The notes under the pieces: generated by a model
Databases searched by the model: none
Seen by the model: only the letters and a program-made list of their open reading frames with translations
What the model was told of the DNA's origin: nothing
Assembly (NCBI GenBank): GCA_024644775.1
Contig: JAHEHB010000077.1
Span: 1-15,993, forward strand
DNA length: 15,993 nt
From: Deltaproteobacteria bacterium
GTDB taxonomy: Bacteria; Desulfobacterota; Desulfobacteria; Desulfobacterales; SURF-15
Reading direction: 5' to 3'
Shown: positions 1 through 8,089 of the stretch, one piece after another
Numbering within the stretch: the first letter of the stretch is position 1
Layout: the number at the start of each line of letters is the position of its first letter
Translations under genes and position numbers: made by a program

Positions 1-840
1 AAACAGATTGCCGATGAAGCGGTGAGAGCTCATGAGGCTGGGGCTTCTGTGGCACATATTCATGTAAGAGATCCCGAAACCGGGCAGCCGACACATTCTC
101 TGGAGCTTTTTCGAGAAGTGGTCACCGACGTCAAGGCGCGGTGTGACATGGTGCTTTGTTTATCTACCGGGGGTGGATTCGGAATGACAGTAGCGGAGCG
201 AGGCGCCGTTGTCCCCACATTTAAACCCGAGTTGGCATCCTGTAATTCCGGTTCCTTGAATTTCGCTTTATTCCAGGTGCTTCCGAAACTGAAAGAATTC
301 ATATTCGATTGGGAACCCCAATACCTATCTATGACAGAGGACTTTATTTTCCCAAACACTTTCAAAACCCTCAGGGAGTTCAATCGCCTATTTACAGAGA
401 ACGACACAAAAGCAGAGCTTGAGATTTATGACACGGGAATGATCAACAATGCAGCCTTTCTGATCCAACACGGCCATTTGAATAAGCCGATCTACCTTCA
501 ATTTGTTTTGGGAATCCTTGGCGGTATGCCGGCCACCATGGAAAATCTGATGTTCCTTCACAAAACCGCAAAGGACAGTATTGGTGATTTTGTTTGGTCG
601 GTGTGTGCAGCGGGCCGGCACCAGATAAACATGTGTATCGCCGGGCTTCTGATGGGAGGTAACGTCCGAGTCGGCCTGGAAGACAGTCTGTATGTGGAAA
701 AGGGCCGTATGGCGGAAAGCAATGCAGCGCAGGTCGAAAAGATTGTAAGAATCGCAAAAGAACTCGGCATCGAACCGACAACCCCCGATGAAACCAGACA
801 AATCTTAAATCTGAAAGGTTTAGAAAAAGTAAATTACTAA
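1..840 (+). CDS. beta-keto acid cleavage enzyme (BKACE, DUF849 family), 5' truncated by window
   Basis: The frame is open from base 1 with no start codon in context, so the gene begins upstream. By family comparison roughly 25-30 N-terminal residues are missing. BKACE enzymes are Zn-dependent TIM-barrel proteins that condense a beta-keto acid with acetyl-CoA, giving acetoacetate and a new CoA ester; the prototype is 3-keto-5-aminohexanoate cleavage enzyme of lysine fermentation. The HIHVRDPETG motif (bases 55-84) supplies the two Zn-binding histidines. The C-terminal GLEDS motif (near base 676) supplies the conserved acidic ligand region. A QFVLGILGGMPA stretch is also typical of the family. 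The next gene starts 9 bp downstream and is a dehydrogenase, so both probably act on one 3-keto/3-hydroxy acid pathway. The family is clear, but the substrate within this many-substrate family cannot be read from sequence. Confidence 0.9.
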   Translation, partial: KQIADEAVRAHEAGASVAHIHVRDPETGQPTHSLELFREVVTDVKARCDMVLCLSTGGGFGMTVAERGAVVPTFKPELASCNSGSLNFALFQVLPKLKEFIFDWEPQYLSMTEDFIFPNTFKTLREFNRLFTENDTKAELEIYDTGMINNAAFLIQHGHLNKPIYLQFVLGILGGMPATMENLMFLHKTAKDSIGDFVWSVCAAGRHQINMCIAGLLMGGNVRVGLEDSLYVEKGRMAESNAAQVEKIVRIAKELGIEPTTPDETRQILNLKGLEKVNY

Positions 841-849
841 GAGGAAAAA

Positions 850-1707
850 ATGGAAACCAGGACACCCGCTGACACCAAAGAACCGGAGATCGAAAAAGAG
901 GATATCCTGATTCTTCGGGATAATAACTTTAACAGCAATAGTGTCTGCATTGTTACAGGGGCCGGATCGGGCATTGGTCGTGCAACGGCGATTGCGGCGG
1001 CTGCAAACAAATTAATAACTGTTGGGCTGGATATCAACCAGGAACAAGGAAAGAAAACAGAAGCGCTGGTTCGCGAAATGGGCGGTCAGATGGTCTTCAT
1101 GCAAACCGATCTTTGCAAGGATGACGAGATCCATTTTGCTGTTTCCGAGGCTGCTAAAATGGGATCCATAAAATATTTGGCCAATATTGCCGGAATTCAA
1201 CATATCGACTCCATAGAAAATTTTCCCATGGAAAAATATGATCTGATGCAGCGGTTGATGCTGCGAGCCCCGTTCTTTCTATCTAAACTGATCATCCCTC
1301 ACATGAAAGCAAGCAGCGATGGAACGGGAGTCATTGGCAATATGGCCTCGATCCATGCACATATCTGCACGGCAAAGAAACCCGTCTATAATATTACCAA
1401 ATTCGGCTTAAAAGCACTGAGCCAATCGATTTCAGCGGAAGGTGACGGAAAAATCCGCTCTTTTACCATCAGTACGGGTTTTGTGAAAACACCGCTGGCA
1501 CTCAATCAGATTCCCGCTCAGGCCCAGCAGCGGGGCGTTACTGAAGAGAGGGTCGTAACAGATGTCATGATGGGAAAATCCCGCATCAAAGAGATGATGA
1601 CTCCGGTTGAAGTCGCCAACCTCTTTCTTTTCGGTTTTTCCCGCCATGGCAAGTTTCTCATCGGTGGTGATTTGTTGTTCGACGGCGGGGTGGTTTTGAC
1701 ATACTGA
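850..1707 (+). CDS. short-chain dehydrogenase/reductase, 3-hydroxyacid dehydrogenase-like
   Basis: This is a classical-type SDR of 285 aa with a Rossmann fold. The nucleotide motif TGAGSGIG lies at residues 36-43 and NIAG, a variant of NNAG, at 112-115. The catalytic residues are Ser167, Tyr180 and Lys184 (YNITK). An acidic residue after beta-2 (GLDIN, Asp61) suggests NAD(H) preference. The start at 850 has GAGGA directly upstream (841-845). It gives a hydrophilic N-terminal extension of about 32 residues before the first beta strand, longer than usual, and there is no internal Met to shorten it. The usual PG after beta-6 reads TG (STGFVKTPL). Tight spacing behind the BKACE gene suggests an operon in which this enzyme interconverts a 3-hydroxy and a 3-keto acid, as 3-hydroxybutyrate dehydrogenase does. 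The SDR assignment is firm; the substrate is inference. Confidence 0.88.
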   Translation: METRTPADTKEPEIEKEDILILRDNNFNSNSVCIVTGAGSGIGRATAIAAAANKLITVGLDINQEQGKKTEALVREMGGQMVFMQTDLCKDDEIHFAVSEAAKMGSIKYLANIAGIQHIDSIENFPMEKYDLMQRLMLRAPFFLSKLIIPHMKASSDGTGVIGNMASIHAHICTAKKPVYNITKFGLKALSQSISAEGDGKIRSFTISTGFVKTPLALNQIPAQAQQRGVTEERVVTDVMMGKSRIKEMMTPVEVANLFLFGFSRHGKFLIGGDLLFDGGVVLTY

Positions 1708-1785
1708 TCCTATATTTTTCCTTCCATTAAGAAATTATTTTCTTTAAAATACTTTTTTTGTTTTTTGTGGCAGAATTTATTTTCA

Positions 1786-1847
1786 GCCACAAAGACACCA
1801 AGGTACGAAGAAAAAATATTTACTTTGTGTCTTCGTGCCTTTGTGGC
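1786..1847. repeat. imperfect palindromic intergenic repeat (GCCACAAAG ... CTTTGTGGC)
   Basis: The outer arms GCCACAAAG (1786-1794) and CTTTGTGGC (1839-1847) are perfectly complementary. An inner pair, GTACGAAG (1803-1810) with CTTCGTGC (1831-1838), pairs with one G-T wobble. The left arm carries an extra ACACCAAG as a bulge. A further TTTGTGGC at 1764-1771 could pair with the left arm instead, giving an alternative 8-bp hairpin. From memory, sequences of the type 'CCACAAAG-ACACGAAG' recur in intergenic DNA of Desulfobacterota and some other phyla. It fills most of the 191-bp gap between the SDR and the ABC operon and may be a dispersed REP/MITE-like element. It lacks the GC-rich stem plus T-run of a standard terminator. 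Confidence 0.7.
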
Positions 1848-1898
1848 AAATCCTTTTTGGTTCTCCCATTTACGGGGGAACCGGGTTAGATCTCAATC

Positions 1899-2603
1899 AT
1901 GGAAAGCAGCAGCTCACAGCCGTTGATTTCAGCAACCGGTTTGACAAGAATTTATCCATTGGGTGATCGTGAGGTCGTTGGTATTAAGCAGGTAAATTTG
2001 GAAATACCGGCTGGAGAACTCGTCGTACTTAAGGGAAACAGCGGGTCAGGGAAGAGCACGTTATTGTCTTTACTGTCCGGCCTGGATAGACCCACTCATG
2101 GTGAATTGACCGTTGCAAACTATGATCTAAATAACACCTCATCTGCTGATCTCACACGTTTTCGTCGACAAGTGGTGGGAATGGTGTTTCAGTCCTTTAA
2201 TCTATTGCCCACTTTAAGCGTTCTCGAAAACGCCAGCGTTCCGGCACTCTTGGCCGGCAAATCTTTGGCCGCAACCTATACCAAAGCAACGGATCTTCTA
2301 ACTTGGCTTGGACTCAAGGATAGGCTCACTCACCTGCCTGCGCAACTATCCGGCGGCGAGATGCAACGCACGGCCATCGCCAGAGCTTTGATCAACGATC
2401 CGGCCATCATATTAGCCGATGAACCGACCGGAAATCTCGATAGCAACAATGGTCAGATGGTTATGGAGCTACTGGCGGAATTAAATCGCAAATGGCAACG
2501 GACGGTTATCGTCGCAACCCACAGCAGCCTTGCAGACGCAATGGCTCATTTAAAAATTTATCTTAAAGACGGAATGATTTTGGATAACGCATGCGACCTG
2601 TAG
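1899..2603 (+). CDS. ABC transporter ATP-binding protein, LolD/MacB/YbbA type
   Basis: This is the cytoplasmic ATPase of an envelope ABC system, 234 aa, the usual length for the LolD/YbbA group. Walker [10 protein letters not shown] is at residues 46-54, the Q-loop Gln ([11 protein letters not shown]) at 98, the signature LSGGE at 150-154, Walker B with catalytic Glu ([12 protein letters not shown]) at 170-181, and the H-loop His at 208. The [19 protein letters not shown] block is characteristic of the group that pairs with FtsX-fold permeases. Such pairs act by mechanotransmission on envelope substrates rather than by classic transmembrane import. The stop codon overlaps the start of the permease gene by 13 nt, which implies translational coupling. 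The ATG at 1899 has only a weak Shine-Dalgarno match upstream. Confidence 0.95.
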   Translation: MESSSSQPLISATGLTRIYPLGDREVVGIKQVNLEIPAGELVVLKGNSGSGKSTLLSLLSGLDRPTHGELTVANYDLNNTSSADLTRFRRQVVGMVFQSFNLLPTLSVLENASVPALLAGKSLAATYTKATDLLTWLGLKDRLTHLPAQLSGGEMQRTAIARALINDPAIILADEPTGNLDSNNGQMVMELLAELNRKWQRTVIVATHSSLADAMAHLKIYLKDGMILDNACDL

Positions 2604-5179
2604 GATTTGCGATTCGCTTGTTTGTGTGGTTTAGTCTGCGAAACTTGCGAAACCACCTGGGCCGATCACTGACGGTGCTTTTCGGTATTGCATTGGGGGC
2701 AGCCGTTTTCACAAGTGTACGCCTCTCTGTGCATGCGTCATTGGATTCCTTCAGCAAAAGCATGGATCACATCACCGGTCGCACAGAACAGGTATTGATT
2801 CGACCCGGCGGTTTTGTTCCTGAAACCCTTATTTCTCCGGTATTAAACCATCCAGCAATTGAAAATGCCTCGCCGATTCTTACCACCTATATCAAAGCAA
2901 CAAAAGCTCCGAACGATTTGTTTCTGCTTGTTGGGTTTGATCCAATCTTGGACCGCTCTTTTCGCAGTTGGCAAACCGAAGAAGTCGACACGCAAAAGGG
3001 GGCACTTTGGTTGGACCTGATAAAAGATCCTTATACGATCATTCTTGGAGAGCCGTTTGCCCGTCGGTTGAAATGCAACCCGGGGGACATGCTCACGCTG
3101 GAACATACCCAGCAAAAAACAGATTTTAAAGTAATCGGTATGTTCGCACCTGAAGGGCTTGCCTTAGTGGAAGGGGGACGAATTGCACTGACGGATATCG
3201 CAACGTTTCAGGAATTCACAGGACTTCGGGGGCTGGTGGATCGCATCGATCTGCAATTTAAGTCCACAGCTACTCAGAAAGATCGGGACGCTTTTAAAGA
3301 GATATTACCCGAGAATGTTGTACTGGCCGCTCCTTCCACAACCCGACAAAGCGGACAGAAAATGATCCAATCCTATCAGCTCAATTTATCTATTCTGAGC
3401 TTTGCCTCTCTTTTTGTGGGAATGTTTTTAGTTTACAGCCTTGTGGCCTTAAATGCGGCATCCCGTCGCAAGGAGCTTGCCATATTGCGTTCCATCGGCG
3501 CCTCCGGCAATCTTATTTTCTTTATCTTTCTGGCGGAAGGGGCGTTGTTCGGAATTGCCGGCTGGATTGCGGCAATTCCTCTTAGCAGTATCCTGGTTAA
3601 GTATATGCTTTACGGGGTTAGCGAGACCATTTCTACTCTTTTTGTTCGTGTGCAAGTGGATCGTATTACCTTAAATACCTGGGAAATTATCTTAAGTTTC
3701 GGGATAACCTTTATCACAGCACTTGTGGCAACGCTTCAACCTGCAAGAGAAGCCATGAAGGTGCCCCCTAAAGAAGCTATGGAAATCGCACAGCATGGAA
3801 TACAAAACTGGAAACCGATGTATCGGTTGACATTGATCGGTCTCAGTTGCATTGTGTTTGTCTTGCCACTGTCGCGGCTTCCGGGGATTTTGGGCATGCC
3901 GGTTCCGGGTTATTTCGCCATTTTTTTACTCTTTTTAGGCTTTTCCCTGCTGGCGCCATTGTTGCTTGCGCAAATGGGACAGGCCCTATCTCCTCTCCTT
4001 CGTCGATTTGCCGGAATACCCGCGTATCTGGCAGGCCACTATGTGCGTGCCGGCGGCACCCGAACGGCTGTTTCCGTTGGGGCGTTGCTGACTGCCGTCG
4101 CCCTATTTACGGCACTGGTGATCATGATTCACAGCTTTCGCCAAACCGTAGAGGCATGGGCGTATCAAACCGTAAACGGTGATTTGTTTTTGACGACCCG
4201 ACTCAATGAGGTCAACCAATTTCGGCTTCCGATTCCTGAAGATATTGTTAACGAACTTCAAAAGCTAAATCAAAATGTTGATCTTGTTCCGAACCGTCGG
4301 TTTTTTCTTACCTATGGAAACTTCCCTTATGAGTTTGAAGTGCTGGATATGGAGGTGTTTCTAAGATATGGAGATTATTTTTGGATGAAAGGAAATTCGG
4401 AAAACGTCCACCCGCTGGTGAAACAGGGACAAGGGGTTCTCGTCTCCGAAGTATTTTCAAATCGAACCGGATTGACCATCGGTAACCTTTTTCAGGCGCA
4501 AATTGAAAACTCAATGATAGAACTTCCGATTATCGGTGTCGTGCGCGATTATCGGACCCAGGGAGGGGTCGTTTTCTATTCCATGTCTCACTTTAAAAAA
4601 CGATTTCACGATCCTTTGTGGAGCGGCGTGCGGTTTTATTTCAAAGACCGAAACCAAAATCTCGATACGGCAGTGGCACAATTGCGAAACGGAATCGTTG
4701 CACGCTTTGGCGACAGACTGGATATGATCAGCGGAAAGGCATTGCGACAGTCTATATTGCGGGTGTTTGATGAGACATTTGCGATTACCTCGGTCCTGCT
4801 GTTGATTGCACTGATTATCGCGGCACTGGGCATCGCTACCACCCTTGCCGTGCTCGTATTGGAACGATCGCGCCAATTAAACACCCTGCTTGCGGTGGGC
4901 GCAGGCACTGGGCAGATTCGTTCCATGATTTTTTGGGAAGCTGCATTTTTGGTAACGGCAGGCGAGTGCCTGGGGCTTGTTTGCGGATTTTTTCTTTCAC
5001 ATATCTTGGTGTATGTAATTAACAAACAATCTTTTGGCTGGACGTTTCTTTACGGCGTGGACTGGTATGCGTTAGGGATGTCTGTTCCTTTGATCATTTT
5101 TACCGCACTGGCAGCGGCACTACCTGCCATCAGACTCGTTTTTCGGGAGACACCGGCAATGCTGTTGAGGGAAAGATAG
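2591..5179 (+). CDS. fused FtsX-family ABC permease, YbbP/MacB-like, 10 predicted TM helices
   Basis: This 862-aa inner-membrane protein carries two FtsX core domains. I read one N-terminal TM (about 22-45), a periplasmic domain (about 46-265), three TMs (about 268-395), two TMs (about 411-462), one TM (about 491-516), a second periplasmic domain (about 517-727), and three C-terminal TMs (about 730-855). Both cores show the typical motif after their first helix: RRKELAILRSIGAS and RSRQLNTLLAVGAG. Length and the 10-TM plan match YbbP-type permeases, and the ATPase immediately upstream matches YbbA. LolC/E and MacB have only four TMs. The gene overlaps the ATPase gene by 13 nt, and the lipocalin-like gene follows almost at once. 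The transported substrate is unknown; a lipid or other hydrophobic envelope molecule is inferred from the secreted neighbour. Confidence 0.9.
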   Translation: MRPVGFAIRLFVWFSLRNLRNHLGRSLTVLFGIALGAAVFTSVRLSVHASLDSFSKSMDHITGRTEQVLIRPGGFVPETLISPVLNHPAIENASPILTTYIKATKAPNDLFLLVGFDPILDRSFRSWQTEEVDTQKGALWLDLIKDPYTIILGEPFARRLKCNPGDMLTLEHTQQKTDFKVIGMFAPEGLALVEGGRIALTDIATFQEFTGLRGLVDRIDLQFKSTATQKDRDAFKEILPENVVLAAPSTTRQSGQKMIQSYQLNLSILSFASLFVGMFLVYSLVALNAASRRKELAILRSIGASGNLIFFIFLAEGALFGIAGWIAAIPLSSILVKYMLYGVSETISTLFVRVQVDRITLNTWEIILSFGITFITALVATLQPAREAMKVPPKEAMEIAQHGIQNWKPMYRLTLIGLSCIVFVLPLSRLPGILGMPVPGYFAIFLLFLGFSLLAPLLLAQMGQALSPLLRRFAGIPAYLAGHYVRAGGTRTAVSVGALLTAVALFTALVIMIHSFRQTVEAWAYQTVNGDLFLTTRLNEVNQFRLPIPEDIVNELQKLNQNVDLVPNRRFFLTYGNFPYEFEVLDMEVFLRYGDYFWMKGNSENVHPLVKQGQGVLVSEVFSNRTGLTIGNLFQAQIENSMIELPIIGVVRDYRTQGGVVFYSMSHFKKRFHDPLWSGVRFYFKDRNQNLDTAVAQLRNGIVARFGDRLDMISGKALRQSILRVFDETFAITSVLLLIALIIAALGIATTLAVLVLERSRQLNTLLAVGAGTGQIRSMIFWEAAFLVTAGECLGLVCGFFLSHILVYVINKQSFGWTFLYGVDWYALGMSVPLIIFTALAAALPAIRLVFRETPAMLLRER

Positions 5180-5202
5180 AAGAATTGTGGGGTTCTGGTG
5201 TG

Positions 5203-6372
5203 ATGGAACATTGGGTCAGGGTTCTTTTTCAGAGACTTAAAAAAGCCTTTTTGTTCGCAGGTACATGCTATCTTTTATTATTCTGTATCGCGGGCGTCGG
5301 GGCAGTCGCAGAAGAAAAAAACGATTTTCTTTCCATAACGGGTCCTTGCCATCTTACATTTCCCAAGGACCATGGACCGCATCCGGGTTATCGCACCGAG
5401 TGGTGGTATTATACCGGAAATCTAAAGGATAAAACCGGAAATCCGTATGGTTTTCAGCTCACTTTCTTCCGAAGCCAGATCAACCCACCTGGAAATGAAA
5501 CATCTTGGCCCCGTCCCCCTTCTGCTTGGCGGACCCAGCAAATCTATTTGGGCCATGCCGCTATTTCAGATATTCGACGTAATCTGCATTTCAAGACGGA
5601 AATCATGGCACGGGAAGTATTAAACGTTGCCGGTGTCTCGCAGCAATCGATGAACACCCATATTTTTATACGAAACTGGGTTGCTGAAATAAAACCCGAC
5701 CAGCATCGATTATCTGCTCAATCAGACGATTTTTCTTATGAATTGGACCTGGTTCCTGTGAAATCACCGATCCTGCACGGCGATGCCGGTTACAGCCGAA
5801 AGGGTTCAACCGCCGACCGCGCGAGTTGTTATTATTCAGTTACCCGGCTCAAAACAACGGGAACTGTTAAGATCCACGGGAAAACCCTGCGAGTGGACGG
5901 GATGAGCTGGATGGATCATGAATTCAGCACGGCCCCGTTGGAACCGGGTCTTTCCGGATGGGACTGGTTTAGTCTTCAGCTTAACGATCAAACTGAAGTC
6001 ATGATTTATTTGCTTCGAGAAAAAGAAAACAGGTTCAGCCCCGCGTCCAGCGGAACATTTGTGGATGCGTCCGGCAAAACCCGGCATTTAACAGAAAAAA
6101 AATTTCAAGTGGAAGTAATCGACACCTGGAAAAGTCCAAACTCAAATACCGTCTACCCGGCCAAATGGCGTATCAAAATACCCACTTTATCAATGGACAT
6201 GACGATTACGCCGAATCTGGCCGATCAGGAAATGCGTACCCCCAAATCCACAAACGTAACTTACTGGGAAGGGAGTGTATCGGTCACCGGTACAAAAAAC
6301 GGCCAATCCACAAAGGGCCATGGTTACGTGGAATTAACCGGGTACGCCGAACCCTTCGACGCACCCATGTGA
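5203..6372 (+). CDS. secreted AttH/CrtC-like lipocalin-domain protein
   Basis: This protein belongs to the AttH / carotenoid 1,2-hydratase (CrtC-like) double-lipocalin family. Family motifs, numbered from the ATG at 5203, include TEWWYYTGNL (about 65-74), the following YGFQLTFFR, SWMDHEFS in the middle, GWDWFSLQL, and the C-terminal YWEGSVSV and GYVELTGY. The N-terminus has basic RLKK, a hydrophobic stretch, and a likely signal-peptidase I site after AVA, so it is exported. There is no lipobox. An in-frame TTG at 5185 and a GTG at 5200 are alternative starts. It is the third gene of the ABC module, the arrangement known from attEFGH-type loci, where the AttH protein is thought to bind or hand over hydrophobic ligands. 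Whether it is an enzyme or a carrier cannot be told from sequence. Confidence 0.88.
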   Translation: MEHWVRVLFQRLKKAFLFAGTCYLLLFCIAGVGAVAEEKNDFLSITGPCHLTFPKDHGPHPGYRTEWWYYTGNLKDKTGNPYGFQLTFFRSQINPPGNETSWPRPPSAWRTQQIYLGHAAISDIRRNLHFKTEIMAREVLNVAGVSQQSMNTHIFIRNWVAEIKPDQHRLSAQSDDFSYELDLVPVKSPILHGDAGYSRKGSTADRASCYYSVTRLKTTGTVKIHGKTLRVDGMSWMDHEFSTAPLEPGLSGWDWFSLQLNDQTEVMIYLLREKENRFSPASSGTFVDASGKTRHLTEKKFQVEVIDTWKSPNSNTVYPAKWRIKIPTLSMDMTITPNLADQEMRTPKSTNVTYWEGSVSVTGTKNGQSTKGHGYVELTGYAEPFDAPM

Positions 6373-6421
6373 CAATATACCATATTGATTTTCAGAACCG
6401 TTTCTGTTTTACTTTTTTTTA

Positions 6422-7101
6422 ATGGAAAAATATCCTCATCAAGAAATCGAAACAAAATGGCGGAAGATTTGGGAGGAACAAAACGTTCATAAAACCGATC
6501 TTACCGGTGCATCACGCCCTTTTTATAATTTAATGATGTTTCCATATCCGTCTGCTGAGGGGCTGCATGTGGGCAACGTATTTGCATTTGTGGGATCAGA
6601 CATCCAAGGCCGAGTCCATCGCATGAGCCCACAGATCCTGAGACATTATACTGGCTTCACCGGACCATAAAAATGGCAACCACAGACATTAAGCGCTTTT
6701 CGTACAACACGGCTCTCGCACGACTAATGGAGCTACTAAATCATATTACAAGGGAAGATATAACCAATCGAGTTGTCATTGAAACGTTTTTGAAGTTAGT
6801 GTCCCCGTTCGCACCCCACCTCTGTGAAGAATTGTGGGCGCGTCTGGAAAATCATCGGAGTCTGGTTTTCGAAGCCTGGCCTGACTATAATGAGGAATAC
6901 ACCGTCCGAAAAACGATTGAATATGTGGTTCAAATAAACGGTAAGGTAAGGGCTAAAATGGATATCGAGATAGGTCTTCCCGAAGAAACGATTGAAAAGT
7001 TAGTCTTAAACGATGCCATGGTGCAAAAGTGGACCCAAGGAAAACAGATTGTTAAGAAGGTATTTGTGCCGGACAAATTGATAAATCTCGTTGTAAAATA
7101 G
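6422..7101 (+). pseudogene. leuS: leucyl-tRNA synthetase remnant with large internal deletion and frame change
   Basis: Bases 6422-6624 encode a good LeuRS N-terminus: METs-to-HIGH region with FPYPSAEGLHVGN, the HIGH-motif equivalent, then the GRVHRM helix. From about 6625, in a different frame (+1 relative to the window, versus +2 before), the sequence reads EPTDPETLYWLHRTIKK. It then continues through the anticodon-binding domain (KRFSYNTALARLMELLNHI, LVSPFAPHLCEELW) to the C-terminal domain (VVQINGKVRAKMDI and VPDKLINLVVK, stop at 7099-7101). About 68 plus 158 residues are present, against some 820-860 in a full bacterial LeuRS. Roughly 600 codons are therefore missing: most of the catalytic core, the CP1 editing domain and the KMSKS loop. 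Reading on in the N-terminal frame hits a stop at 6668-6670. The product cannot be an active synthetase, so a complete leuS must exist elsewhere, unless this is an assembly error. Confidence 0.9.
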
Positions 7102-7135
7102 ACTGGACGCAAGATGTGCCAAAACAGAAGCCTGC

Positions 7136-7948
7136 TTAGTCGATGGCATAAGGAGCAATGGGCAGCACGTCTATGTGAATCTCGTTGACACCGGGAACAC
7201 TCTGTCCGATTTGTTTCATATCCCGAATTAATTTGGATTCCTTGTAAACGGGGGCTTTGGTCAATACCGAGACAGCTCCCTGTTGCGCAGTTACTTCGAT
7301 GTCTGGTTTCACATCGATTAAAGCCGCTTTTACTTCAGCAGCGAGACAAAGATCCTCCATTTCTTGTTGGGACTCGGGCGTTGTTTGAAATTGCTCGAGC
7401 CCTACATTCTGGCAAATGATGTCCACGGCATTATCCACTGTAAACTTGTGAATATGAATGACCAAATCATAGAGTACGGGGTCTCGCGTATCGATTCCAT
7501 ACAATTGTCTGCTCCATTTCTTTCGTTCCTCATCGACTTTATGGATAGCATTCACCGCTTCTTCTTTTGAAACCCCGTCTCGATCCATAACAAGGCTTAC
7601 ACGATCATCCAAACTGGCAATAATGCGGGTTTTCAGTATATGGGGTACATTTTTGACAAAGAAATGACCTGCAAAGCCATGATAGACCACATTGTCTTTT
7701 TTTAAATACTTCAATACGCCCGCTTGGATATAGGCAATATACTTATCCTTGGTGTAAATGATACGTTCCAAAATGGATGGCGCATCCGCAACGGCATGAA
7801 ATAATTTTAATTCAGGAATATTAAATTCTTTTGATGCCTCAAGAAGAACCTCTCGCGCAACGCAGTCATAACCTAATCGTTGCGCAACTTTCTCGGCAAT
7901 TTCCTTACCATAGCTAAAAGAGCCTCTTGATACGGTAATGACTGACAT
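7136..7948 (-). CDS. cytidylate-kinase-like family protein with C-terminal BON-like segment
   Basis: This is a cytoplasmic protein of 270 aa (272 if it starts at 7954). Counting from the 7954 Met, residues 3-190 match the cytidylate-kinase-like P-loop family (Cytidylate_kin2). The evidence is an N-terminal ITVSRGSFSYGKEIAE, a degenerate P-loop lacking the usual GKST, then RLGYDCVAREVL, VVYHGFAGHFF, and the lid/YDLVIHIHKFTVDNAVDII block. Residues about 205-268 (AEVKAALIDVKPDI ... VPGVNEIHIDV) resemble a BON domain, so this looks like a two-domain regulator or kinase rather than housekeeping Cmk. AGGAG lies 7 nt upstream of the second ATG (7948) but only 1 nt from the first (7954), so I prefer 7948. 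The gene is convergent with the leuS remnant. The true substrate is unknown, and nucleotide kinase activity is doubtful without an intact P-loop. Confidence 0.82.
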   Translation of the reverse strand: MSVITVSRGSFSYGKEIAEKVAQRLGYDCVAREVLLEASKEFNIPELKLFHAVADAPSILERIIYTKDKYIAYIQAGVLKYLKKDNVVYHGFAGHFFVKNVPHILKTRIIASLDDRVSLVMDRDGVSKEEAVNAIHKVDEERKKWSRQLYGIDTRDPVLYDLVIHIHKFTVDNAVDIICQNVGLEQFQTTPESQQEMEDLCLAAEVKAALIDVKPDIEVTAQQGAVSVLTKAPVYKESKLIRDMKQIGQSVPGVNEIHIDVLPIAPYAID

Positions 7949-7999
7949 GCTCATTCTCCTCTTCTCTTCTCAAACACAAATTATGGATCATTTTCCGAT

Positions 8000-8013
8000 A
8001 ATTTAGCTAAATT
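8000..8013. promoter_or_regulatory. perfect 14-bp palindrome, candidate operator
   Basis: The sequence AATTTAGCTAAATT equals its own reverse complement. It lies 52 nt upstream of the minus-strand kinase-like gene start and about 290 nt upstream of the divergent 3D-domain gene. Position and symmetry fit a dimeric regulator site. No regulator gene is adjacent, and an AT-rich palindrome of this size can arise by chance. Confidence 0.35.
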
Positions 8014-8089
8014 CGTCAACAAAAAAATAATTGACAATATGCTTATATTACACTAAAGATTTGTTGTACTTGTCTATGAACGTAATATT

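Noticed and set aside
3453..4182. Plus-strand open frames inside the permease gene
   Set aside because: They overlap a well-supported FtsX permease in another frame, and their arginine/cysteine-rich translations resemble no family.
4511..5025. Minus-strand open frames opposite the permease C-terminus
   Set aside because: Shadows of the coding strand with no ribosome site or recognisable domain.
6673..7101. A separate 142-residue gene starting at ATG 6673
   Set aside because: It has no ribosome site before the ATG, and homology to LeuRS extends upstream of it in the same frame (to about 6625). It is therefore the 3' part of the leuS remnant.
8031..8060. TTGACA as a sigma70 -35 box
   Set aside because: At 17-nt spacing the downstream hexamer is TAAAGA, a poor -10. 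Other spacings place TA-rich hexamers too close. Not listed as a promoter.
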